The position numbers and the translations under genes were made by a program. Below are positions 34,468 through 43,865 of a DNA stretch of 64,000 nucleotides, one piece after another. Under the pieces are notes generated by a model. It did not search any database. It had not been told where the DNA came from and saw only the letters and a program-made list of their open reading frames with translations. This DNA comes from Culex pipiens pallens (taxonomy: Eukaryota; Arthropoda; Insecta; Diptera; Culicidae): assembly GCF_016801865.2 (NCBI RefSeq), contig NC_068938.1, forward strand, positions 13,860,746 through 13,924,745. Reading direction: 5' to 3'. Position 1 is the first letter of the stretch. The number at the start of each line of letters is the position of its first letter.

Positions 34468-34573
34468 CCCTAGTAACATTTTTAAACTTACAGGTTTTAT
34501 CATGGTTCTGGAAACCCTCATACGGCCTCAATAGGCTTTTATGGCCTACTTAAAACCTAAAATGTTACCAGGG
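34468..34573. mobile_element. 106-bp MITE
   Basis: CCCTAGTAACATTTTTAAA at the left pairs with the right end AAAATGTTACCAGGG. A central CGGCCTCAATAGGC...GGCCTAC segment also folds. No coding capacity. Confidence 0.75.
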
Positions 34574-35205
34574 AATGCACTATGGGCCATCCCCATACAA
34601 ACAGGCGGCCAAATTATGTTATTGCTTTTCATATGTTTTTTCACACAAATTTGAGTATATATATAATAAAAAGTATTTTCATACATTTGCAAGTACAACA
34701 GACTAGCAGATACATTGTATTGCAAATTAAAAGTATCATATTATGTATCTGTTAACACATTCCCACATAACGATAAAACCCCTCCCCCCCCCCCCCCTCT
34801 CTCTTTTAGTAACCCCCTTCCCCTACTAATATGGTCAAACGTTATAAATTCATTCTAAATCAAATATTTTTTATTTACTTCTTCGTGTTTTTTTGTGAGT
34901 CCATGCCACATAACCTGAGCTCAAAGCTTGTCTTATTACCTTTCCAACGATGCATAAAAGTCCTAATAAAATATTTAAAATAGCGAAGCTAAATTAAAAT
35001 TAAACATTGAGATATTTTTTAGAAAAACGCTTACTTTTTTGTCCCACTTTTTGACTTTCAGCTTGCGTATCTCCGTAATGAGCAAATTTAGAGCTTTGAT
35101 AATTTAGATTTTTCTTAGTTAGAATGTTTTCTTCCGAGAAAAAAAAAATTTGGAGAAGGTCGCTTTTTCGAAACTTGGCCGCCCAATGTTCCATAGTGCA
35201 ATGCA
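34574..35205. mobile_element. TGCACTATGG-ended element, copy 1
   Basis: It starts TGCACTATGGGCCATCCCC (34577) and ends with CCATAGTGCA (about 35193-35202). Both ends recur in the opposite order at 57743-59240, and shared internal blocks include CTTATTACCTTTCCAACGATG and a poly-C tract near 34782-34796. It is non-coding; the 74-codon minus ORF (35000-35224) has a close relative in the other copy and is element sequence. Confidence 0.75.
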
Positions 35206-35215
35206 GGCTAAACAG

Positions 35216-35254
35216 TTGACTCATTCAGCACAACTTGAAGTTACACTATAAAAG
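35216..35254 (+). promoter_or_regulatory. Promoter elements of gene C
   Basis: TTGACT at 35216-35221 lies 25 bp upstream of TATAAAAG (35247-35254), comparable with the spacing in genes A and B. No TCAGT initiator occurs at +32, so the start site is uncertain. The promoter abuts the end of the upstream transposable element. Confidence 0.6.
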
Positions 35255-35353
35255 CAACTGCTTGCCACGAATATTTTTAATTGCATTATTTTCTCATTCT
35301 ATGATTGAATTAGATTTTTCCAGTTCAAGCAGTACGCGATTTCAACGATAATA

Positions 35354-35618
35354 ATGAAGTTTCATTTCGCCCTTGTTTTGGTTCTCATGCTGGTTCTTGG
35401 CATTGTACAAGCTGAAAAATTAGAACTTGGTAGGGAACAATGATGAATTTACTAAACAAAAAAAACAACCATTTCTATTTATTACAGAAGATTCCAATGC
35501 TCCGCTAGAAAAAGTTGACGACTCGAACAACGCTGTGAATTTAATTCGGGTCGCCAGAGCTGAACCGTGTCGTCGAAGTTGGTGTCCGGATGAAGTTCAG
35601 GAAAATTACGGAGTTTAG
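35354..35618 (+). CDS. Small secreted cysteine peptide C (two exons)
   Basis: Exon 1 is 35354-35429 (76 nt), the intron 35430-35487 (58 bp, GTAGGG...TTACAG) and exon 2 35488-35618, giving 68 residues. The signal peptide covers residues 1-20 (Leu/Val-rich core, ending IVQA before EK). An acidic pro-segment (residues 21-44) ends DSNNAVNLIRVAR, very close to gene A. Cleavage after Arg49 would leave only 19 residues, with two cysteines C53-x4-C58 and an acidic tail. The second cysteine pair of A and B is missing. The donor GTAGGG is less typical than the GTAAG of B and D. It is the shortest member. Its acidic mature peptide argues against a simple cationic antimicrobial role. Function unknown. 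Confidence 0.87.
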
Positions 35619-35649
35619 AAAGGAAGCAAAAACTTATCGATGAATTTGT

Positions 35650-35655
35650 AATAAA
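35650..35655 (+). terminator. Poly(A) signal of gene C
   Basis: AATAAA 32 bp past the stop codon. Confidence 0.7.
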
Positions 35656-35986
35656 GTAAAAAACATTGATCAATGAATTAAAATACCATGGCAATAACAT
35701 TTCACTCCGTTTGAAATCTTTCTGATAGATCACACAAATTTACTCAATATTATACTGTTATAGTGAGATGTGCAAGTGATGTCCTAATTTTTCAATTTGT
35801 TCAGTTTTCAATATATTTAAAATTTTCAACAATATAACTATACATACTTCCAATCAGCTAATCAGAAACAGTAAATTGAAAAGTCATTGGACATAATGCA
35901 AAGTACACAGATTGAACCAAATATATTTTTCAATCATGAAATATTACTGAAACAAAAAATATTTTTAAAAAAAGTTGAATTCTGTG

Positions 35987-36112
35987 GAAGTTCAAAATTG
36001 ATGTTCCTATTCAATTCATATCAAAACAAAATAATGCAGTATTTTTAAACGAGCTGCAAAGCCTTGTATCATTCCACCATGTAAATGTCATTTTCCAGGA
36101 CCTTGTGCTTGA
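35987..36112 (+). pseudogene. Decayed paralog (second exon) of the cysteine peptide family
   Basis: One frame (36030-36047) reads Asn-Asn-Ala-Val-Phe-Leu, matching NNAVNL of gene C. Two bases later a shifted frame reads Lys-Arg-Ala-Ala-Lys-Pro-Cys, then C-x4-C-x-C-x5-C and a TGA at 36110-36112, matching RAALPC and the cysteine framework of A and B. About 10 bp that would encode the residues before the processing Arg is missing, giving a frameshift. No intact signal-peptide exon precedes it; an ATGAAATATT at about 35936 hits a stop after four codons. It is most likely a dead copy, though unusual splicing at CAG 36037-36039 cannot be excluded. Confidence 0.65.
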
Positions 36113-38035
36113 CACTTCTTGTTTTCTAGGAAGTTGATACAATTTATGAACAATGAGCTAGGTAAAAAATTAATTTCAAAATAAATTTCATTTTGTTTTC
36201 GGAAAGAAAGAAAAAAGTACTCTAAATACGGCGGAATTTTTCAAGTTTATAAATATTTAAATGGAAACCCTGCTGCACAACGTCATCAGCCAAGCTCTGT
36301 GCAGAAAAAAATATTGCATCTATCTGTTTTCCGATTCCCACAACCAAAATGCATTTGCTGACCGGTTGTTCAACCTGTCTTGTCGTGAAACTACACTTTT
36401 TTTTATTTCGTCTAGTCACACAAACTAGACGCAAATTACGCGAACGATTTTTTTTTTTCGTGTTCAAATCGTGCTCGCTCGTGTCAAACAGTGAAAATAA
36501 AAGTGGAAAACTAGAAAAATCTGTCTGCGCCTTGCATCAAACTGTACACATTCACACACACACACACGTGGAAAACTGAAACCGTGGTTGACGTGTGTTT
36601 TGAGCAGGTTTTTGGTGTAAATATTTTATAAAGCAAAACATTCTGCACACATCATAATCGTGTCTCAGGGTTGTTTTTAAATTATGAGTTGAAGTGTCTA
36701 GCAAATGGAAAATTCTAGTTAGAATGTCCAACAAAAAAAATATCAGGATTTTCAACTAATCAGGTCTCATAGAATTGTTTTAATTTTTAATTGTCGAATC
36801 CATCAATTTCTTTAAACAATATGAAGTATGGAAAAAAATCACTCTTCAATGATTTTACCAATTAGTTGAATTATATTATAATTATTCAAGCACCGAAAAT
36901 ATCAACACCTTCTTGGTATTTGATAATGCGTTTTAACCTTCAAGCCTGTTGTGTGTGATATCAGATTTCGTGTGCGTTAATAAATTGAAATTAATTGATA
37001 AAATGGAATGTAAAGAAACAACTTTTCCCTTATCATAACAACTAAAAACTGGAGTCAACATTGGTTAATCACAGTTTTTTTTAACATTGAATATAAAATT
37101 CAATCATATTTTGTTAATCAATATGCTTTGAAATTGTGACAAGATAGCACAATGGTTTCAACCTTTCAGTGACATTGATTGTTTGTCAAAGCAGGGACTC
37201 TGCAATGTGGTCACCATATTTAAACGAGGATTCCAAGGATTACATCTGCCAGCATGAAAATCAAAATGTCAACAAGAATGACAAGAAACCACGTGGATTC
37301 CCTCGTTCTGGTGGAAATTGTGGTGGCCCATTAGGGAATATTTTTTTTTTTTTTTTTGTTTTCATTCCACACACTCACATTATTAATGCATTAGTCACAA
37401 AAGGGGGGAGGACATATTTTCGTCCGCGAGATCCTCACTCAATTAAAAGCTATAAATCAAATCAGCTTTATCGAAGCGCATTTTAATCCGGCTTTGTACG
37501 GCGAGATGATAATATTGTATATTTCCGCGCGGCCCAGACAGACAAAACCTTGCCACATTTGGCCGGATTTGTGCGCGCCACACGAACATTGTGGTGGTAC
37601 CTCTGCCCGGTTTTTGTTCCAGATTTCAGGGACGTGGTCATAAGCTGCCCGTCGCGTCGCTGTCCGTTTTCAGTTCAGTTCAGAGATCTGCGAGAATTGC
37701 GAATGGGACGTAATTCGATTTTATGAATTATCAAAACGATTGTCATGCAAATAAAGCAATGAAAGGGATTTGGAGAAGCGAATAATATTTTATTGCATTT
37801 TTGGGAATTTCCCCATATGAAGCCTTATTTCAAGAGAATCGTGATACAACGATTTAACTTGAAGTAAATAATCTCACAAGATAACCACTGTTTCTAAATA
37901 GTAATAATTATAATCATGAAACCCGCACAAACCTTGAAAGCTATGTTCGCTTTAAATTAACGAATAGTAAAATGATCACAATTCCCATGAATCATACCAC
38001 TTTAAGATTGTATAAATGTAGTTCAAGTCCTCAAA
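36113..38035. other. No convincing gene between the decayed copy and gene D
   Basis: AT-rich, with a CA microsatellite (36554-36568) and a GC-richer island at 37490-37690 (GCGCGGCCCAGACAGAC and following). A 105-codon ORF at 37169-37486 contains a Gly/Arg/Pro-rich piece and a poly-Phe run from a T tract, with no signal peptide. I do not call it. Confidence 0.4.
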
Positions 38036-38039
38036 GAAG

Positions 38040-38075
38040 TATATAAGCTTTTGTTTCACATCATGTTTATCAGAT
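38040..38075 (+). promoter_or_regulatory. Core promoter of gene D
   Basis: TATATAAG (38040-38047) precedes the initiator TCAGAT (38070-38075) with the same 32-bp T-to-A spacing as A and B. Predicted 5' UTR is about 68 bp. Upstream ACAATTCCCA (about 37980-37989) resembles a degenerate NF-kappaB half-site, which is weak evidence. Confidence 0.7.
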
Positions 38076-38139
38076 TATTCTCTCTCCTTGGTGAACATTT
38101 CTAATTATTATTAACAAACAAGCTACTGTAGAAATAATC

Positions 38140-38449
38140 ATGAAGTTTCTTATCGTAACTACGATGGTTCTGATGGCAATTATCACTGTGGCCAAGGCAA
38201 ATGGTATCGAAGACGGTAAGATGAAATTATTTTCAAACATTAAGTTTTTCTACCAAATTTAACAATTTTACAGAAATCGAACTAAACTGGAAAGCCGATG
38301 AATCTTCGATCGCCGAACATTTTGTGAATAATGGTGGACTGGACCGTCGCGTTCGTTCCCCGAAACCTTGCCCTCCGATCATGTGGCCGGAAGGTGGAAG
38401 GCGACAACACGGATTCACTGGAAAAACTAATGAAGTTGCCGGATGCTAA
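38140..38449 (+). CDS. Small secreted peptide D (two exons)
   Basis: Exon 1 is 38140-38215 (76 nt), the intron 38216-38273 (58 bp, GTAAGA...TTACAG) and exon 2 38274-38449, giving 83 residues. The signal peptide spans residues 1-20 (ends VAKA before NG). An acidic pro-segment leads to GGLDRRVR, a strong dibasic/furin-like site at residues 50-53. The predicted mature peptide (54-83, 30 residues) begins SPKPC; C58 and C83 are its only cysteines, so the second Cys of the C-x4-C motif is replaced (PCPPIMW). It is rich in Gly, Pro and basic residues. It is the most diverged member, recognised by the invariant exon 1, the intron phase and the R-V-R-x-x-x-P-C alignment. Function unknown. Confidence 0.85.
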
Positions 38450-38511
38450 TGATTTCTTTTCGTTTTTTGTCTTACAGTGGTTAATCGTTGGTTTTCGTTA
38501 AATGTCTAAAG

Positions 38512-38517
38512 AATAAA
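38512..38517 (+). terminator. Poly(A) signal of gene D
   Basis: AATAAA 63 bp beyond the stop codon. Confidence 0.7.
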
Positions 38518-38529
38518 AAAATATCCATG

Positions 38530-39238
38530 AAAAAAATACAAAAATGATTTAACTCACAATTCTCAACAGTTTGACAATTTTTTTTAGAATAAATTAATTT
38601 TGGTTTTTGTTTTGATAAATTTAAAATAATTCAAATGATTTTAAAAAAATCGTACTTTTCAAGAAATCAGCAAACTTATAAAAAATCGTATTTTTTTGTT
38701 ACGAAAAAATTAGAATTTTACTTTTTTGCAAAACCGTCGGTTTCCTAAATATCTAATCCTCTCACAATTGAAGCTCTACGGGTTGCAAAAGAAAGATGTC
38801 TAGTTTGACTTTAAGAGAAAGTAGTACAAGATTTAAAAAATCTAGCAAAGCATTCAGAAAGGTCGTAAGAAAACATAATATTAAGGTTTGGTTTTTTTCA
38901 TAGGGTTTCAAAAGTATAGATTATGTCAGTTTTAGTGTTAAAAGTGCATTTTCCCAATTTTTTGCCGTCTTCTGTGTTTTTTCTTCGAAAATACCTGTTT
39001 TATTTGTAAAAATCGTATAGTAGAGTAAAATTTGTTATCATACCAATAGTTTATATTTTGTCTGTCAAAGTTTGGATATCATATTTGTATGGGAGTTTGG
39101 ATAATCAAATCATTAACACACTTACCTTTAATTTATTTATATATTGTTACTTTAAACATCAACCTCGAGTTCTGCAACTCCATTGATTCCTCCAAATTTG
39201 AATGGTTGATTGCCTTTAAAATTACCATACGTATTTTC
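38530..39238. other. AT-rich, no gene
   Basis: Low-complexity sequence with repeat-like phrases such as AAAATCGTA; no supported ORF or RNA. Confidence 0.4.
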
Positions 39239-39482
39239 TCAATATTTCTGGAGCAACACGAGAAAAGGGCGGATAAGCATTTTGACAGCTAGAACTATTT
39301 TGCAAATTCCGAGCCAACAGGTAACTTTTTCACAAAACTCGATGTGTTAAACAATAGCTGGCCTTCTCAGCTACCATCTAACGTAGCGAGTTTTTTTAAA
39401 TAGTTACCTGTTGTTTCGGAATTTGCAAAATAGTTCTAGCTGTCAAAATGCTTATGCGCCCTTTTCAAATGTTGCTCCAGAT
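39239..39482. mobile_element. Foldback element, about 245 bp
   Basis: CTGGAGCAACACGAGAAAAG...GCATTTTGACAGCTAGAACT (39248-39297) is mirrored by AGTTCTAGCTGTCAAAATGC...GTTGCTCCAG (about 39432-39480). The arms continue inward through CAACAGGTAACT / AGTTACCTGTTG. No coding capacity. Confidence 0.8.
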
Positions 39483-40448
39483 TTCATCACCGCCACTTTG
39501 ACCGCCATCTTGGATCTCAACATTCTTATTCAGTTTAGAGTAGTTTTAAGGTCATACTTAAGCTCGACAATCAACGGACAACGAAAAAAAAATCGTGATT
39601 TGATTATCCAAAGTGATTTTCTCCAAGGCTTTCGGAGAATCAAGTTTTCTGAAATATTGGAAATTTGTTGACCAATTTTTAAAAAGATATTGATTTTGCA
39701 TATAAATCGCATTTAAAAACAAATTAATTCATTGGAAATTTATTTTTAATTTTTTTAAATTTTTAATTTTTTTTTTATTTTTTATTCAGAACTTAGGAGG
39801 ATGTTGTTTTCGAAAAGAACAGAAAATTCTAAAAAAAAGTTCATTTGTTAACACTTAAAATCAAACCTATAGTTTCCGAGATATCGCGATTTAAAAATGA
39901 GGACTTATTAGACGACACTGAGAAAACTAATAATTCACTAGATTTAAGCATTGGGAGGCTGGATTTTAGCAACCAGCAGTCATCAGTCAGTCAGTCAATA
40001 CAAGAAAAATGTAGGATTTTTTTTTCAAAGATATTTTTGTAGAGTGTTTTTGAATAGCAAAAAATCAATATATTTTTCAAAAATTTCACCTTCAAATGTT
40101 TTTAATTTTGTTATATTATTCAGTTTTTGCATCAAATTATTTCTGAAAAAAAAGTTTTTATGAGATAATAAATAGTCTATTAAAAAAATCGTGATATTTT
40201 TTCAGTGTATCTAATTTTTTGCAGAACTCATAATCATACCCTTCAATTTTGTCAATTTTAAAGAGCAATGCGAAATTGTATGAATTATTGCATGGAGAAG
40301 ACTAATGATGCAAAATAGCTTCATTCATCAAACATTCAGTTGAAATTCAAATTTTTAAAACAGTTCAACTACCAATTAAAAAAATCGTAAAGGCATATGT
40401 TAATTACATGCGAATTGGGGCAACGTGCAATTTTCAGCTGATGAAAGA
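39483..40448. other. No gene
   Basis: AT-rich sequence with a short CAGT run near 39986-39996. Nothing recognised. Confidence 0.4.
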
Positions 40449-40621
40449 GGTATTAGTGTACTGCAAACAAACAAAAAAACTCGGATTTTTCGACAGTTTG
40501 TCTGCTTTGTTTGTTTGCAGAAACTTCAACCTGCTTTTGCTTTGTTTTTTGCTTGTTTACCGCGAACTGCCAAACACAAAAAAGTGCAAGTTTGTTTGTG
40601 TGTTTAAAATAGTCTAACACC
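40449..40621. mobile_element. 173-bp MITE-like element
   Basis: Ends GGTATTAGTGTACTGCAAAC and the complement of GTCTAACACC (40612-40621) are imperfect inverted repeats. The interior is rich in CAAACAAAC/GTTTGTTTG words that fold back. ORFs on both strands are shadows of this symmetry. Confidence 0.6.
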
Positions 40622-42066
40622 TTGAGGAAAACACTTACTTGTTCCACTTGCCTTATTGTTTAGAATTCTAAGCAATTTGACTTGATCATCTCTTACAAAC
40701 TCATACTCATACAATAAATTCACATTGGATACATTAGCCCGTGAGCATTTAAAAATATATCTAAAGCCAACACTAAAATTTAAAAAAAAAATATCTTCGA
40801 ATCGAGAAAAACAACAAAAGGGTTACGTTCCACGCTAAAAACTCCTCCGACAAATCACTCCCGAAAATTCACACTCCGTCTCAAATTGACTAATCACGTC
40901 CCGAATCTGCAACAACTAGTATAACAAAAAAGTTGTCATTTTCGTTCCTGTCACGTGCTCAAAAAAAGTGCATCCAACGACGTGTGCAGCAAGACTTGAT
41001 ATTTTATTCAAACTGCACTTTTATCACCGCGCGTTGCTGCTGCTGCAACTGTCGTACAGGTTTTTTTCCCCCCAACGTGATTTCCATAAACCCCTCTTTT
41101 TTCCGACAGGCGTCCTCCTGTTGCTTGAGCGACGAAAAACGGCTCGAAAATTGGTCCGCCTCCAAATTTTGCCAAATTTAGGATGCGTGCTGCACTTGTG
41201 TGAATTTGTATGCACTCTTGGGTATGGCCAGCGGGGTAAATTGGATATGAAATGATTTTGAATGCATTTTTGTAGATTAGTGAATTGAAAAGAAAATTTT
41301 AAAAAAGAAAAAAGTTTTATTAGGGGATAAAAAAATCAAAACATAAAGTTCAGCCCAATTTAACCCTTCTTACACCAAATAAACCATCAAAAGAACCAAC
41401 GCAGTGATTTGCGTTTGATTGAGTCCACAGAAATTGCATCGGTTGCACCGCCCGGTGCAAGAAACGGAAATCCATTAATATGATTTATTCAACCGTTTCA
41501 CGCGCGCGCTTTTTGCGCAAATTTGCGTGTCATTTCAGAACCGCGAGATTCGCGAAAATTTACGCGCGCGCAAAAACTAGAACCACTTTTCACTCAAATA
41601 ATACGACATGTGGATGCTGGGCCAAACGCCGTCACCGTCGTCGGCGGTGGCTGCCAATCCAATCGAACATAATTTCCCACAAAATTTGCCAATTGTCCGT
41701 CCGGTTGTGTGGCCACGGTGACGGAACATTGCCCGGAAATGGCACTCCATTCAAAAGTGCAGGATGCTGGGGTGGGAAGTGAGGATTCTTTGAGCTTAAA
41801 TGATTTCGGAGTGAAATCGAGTTGCCCTGCCACTAGAGCGTTAGTGGTGAAACATAATTAAAAAGTTAAAATCTGCCACCGAAGCCAATTATGAACACAA
41901 AATTACGGGAAATCCTTTCGAAAGCTGGTTTAATATTTAGTGACCGCACTTCCGTGCCTCACCACGGCATGTGTGAAACGAGTTTAGGAGACTTTGTTAA
42001 CTGGCAAAATGACGTACGTAAAATCATTTTTTTTTTCAATTCTTCGTGAAATAAGATTTTGTAGTA
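40622..42066. other. Unique island with CG-rich stretch, no gene assigned
   Basis: From 40800 to 41830 the sequence is complex and non-repeated. Around 41500-41575 it contains CGCGCGCGCTTTTTGCGC and ACGCGCGCGCAAAAAC, an imperfect inverted pair unusually rich in CpG for the region. Several 60-100 codon ORFs overlap on both strands without domains. Confidence 0.35.
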
Positions 42067-42068
42067 CT

Positions 42069-42116
42069 ATGAATACAAAGAGACGAGTTGTTCCTTGTTC
42101 GTCTCTTTGTATTCAT
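42069..42116. other. Perfect 18-bp hairpin
   Basis: ATGAATACAAAGAGACGA (42069-42086) is followed by a 12-nt loop and its exact complement at 42099-42116. The stem is short for a microRNA precursor and there is no conserved flank to judge. It may be a remnant of a foldback. Confidence 0.7.
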
Positions 42117-42244
42117 ATTAGTGCATTCTGCTGAAACGCTCAACCAAACCACAATTTTGTAGTAATTGAATAATTTGTTATAGTAAAAAAAAAAACAAAA
42201 AACTTTGCCACATTCTGACTTTGACTTTGACTGACTCTGACTTT

Positions 42245-42711
42245 GACTCTGGACTCTGGACTCTGGACTCTGGACTCTGGACTCTGGACTCTGGACTCTG
42301 GACTCTGGACTCTGGACTCTGGACTCTGGACTCTGGACTCTGGACTCTGGACTCTGGACTCTGGACTCTGGACTCTGGACTCTGGACTCTGGACTCTGGA
42401 CTCTGGACTCTGGACTCTGGACTCTGGACTTTGGACTCTGGACTCTGGACTCTGGACTCTGGACTCTGGACTCTGGACTCTGGACTCTGGACTCTGGGCT
42501 CTGGACTCTGGACTCTGGACTCTGGACTCTGGACTCTGGACTCTGGACTCTGAACTCTGGACTCTGGACTCTGGACTCTGGACTCTGGACTCTGGACTCT
42601 GGACTCTGGACTCTGGACTCTGGACTCTGGACTCTGGACTCTGAACTCTGGACTCTGGACTCTGGACTCTGGACTCTGGACTCTGGACTCTGGACTCTGG
42701 ACTCTGGACTC
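42245..42711 (+). repeat. 7-bp tandem array (GGACTCT)n
   Basis: About 66 units of GGACTCT occur with rare variants (TTT at about 42430, GGGCTCT at about 42496, GAACTCT at about 42552 and 42642). It is preceded by degenerate GACTTTGACT units from about 42217. The ORFs of 110 and 133 codons (Leu-Asp-Ser-Gly-Leu-Trp-Thr repeats) follow from the 21-bp frame cycle and are not genes. Confidence 0.97.
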
Positions 42712-43865
42712 TTTGTCAGTCTTTGTGTTTTTGTGTCATTGTGGCTTTCTCAAAAACAAAACAAAAATAGTCAAAAATTTATAAATTGCTCTTTACATCA
42801 CTCTCTCAAAATTTAATTCACAAAATGAGACCCCACTTTCGAAACACTTGTCGAAAACCGGGCAACAACTTTCACGCAACAGGACCTACTAGAGCTACAC
42901 ACACAGTGAGGTTGAGTGATTCACATTTGAGTACACTCTACTCTACTTTTCGTCGGATTAAACAGATGATTACCACCGGCTTATGCTTAATTTATGCGAA
43001 CAAATGCAGCTTTCCGTGTACGGGTTGGGGGGCCTCATTATGATGACCATTCGGGTGGAAATGAGGAAAACTGCATGTTTATTTAAATAACACACCCACA
43101 TTCTCATCCGCTGACAAAAGTTAGTGGACTGTTAATAGCTTAAAATCATTTTTGCCACATACATAAAGCACCCTAATAGCTGAACAAACACGCCTTTTGA
43201 GGAGATTTATTCAATTTTTGAATGAAACAGAAATTATTCGACCATCGCAATCGACCATTAAGTGTTTGGGGAAACACAATCGCAGATCAATGGCTATTTG
43301 TGGGAAACGTAAGAAGCTTACCGCAATTTCTTTTGCAATGGGTGATGCTTTGATGGTTTTCTTTTTTCAATTTGTTTTTCTCTCCCCCTCGTAAGATTTG
43401 ATCACTGGACACTGCCTCCGTTGACAGCATATCAATTTCCTTTGGTGAAAAACAACATGATTATAGGATGTTGAGGTGGAACTACATGGAGTGAAGTTTA
43501 GAAATGGTTTCTATGGATATAATGATTTGGAAGTGATATTTTTGATCTTTTCAAAAAGATGGATGGATTTTATACCAATCTATTATTCAATTCAATTCAA
43601 TTCAGTTTTTATTTGGTAAATAATCATTTCACAATTTTCTTTGCAATTAAACCTAATAGAGATTTGGAGGTCCTTTCAGCTATATGTTGATAAATTTGTC
43701 TTTCAACATAATTGGTTATTCTAAAGGCTAAATCTAAATTCTAAATTCTAAAGTAGGAAAAAAGTTCAAGAAAAAAACCTACAAAAATGCCAATCTATTA
43801 CAATTTTTTATTTCATCGAAACTGAGATACCAGTTTCTATCAATGTCAATCCCCTTTTGGAAGTC
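42712..43865. other. No gene
   Basis: A short unique island (42800-43440) then AT-rich DNA with ATTCAATTCAATTCAATTCA near 43586-43605. No supported coding sequence. Confidence 0.4.

Noticed and set aside
37169..37486. 105-codon ORF between the decayed copy and gene D
   Set aside because: Contains a poly-Phe run from a T tract and lacks a signal peptide or family motifs; no 76-nt exon rule.
42221..42644. ORFs of 110 and 133 codons with a seven-residue repeat
   Set aside because: A consequence of the 7-bp array (21-bp frame cycle).
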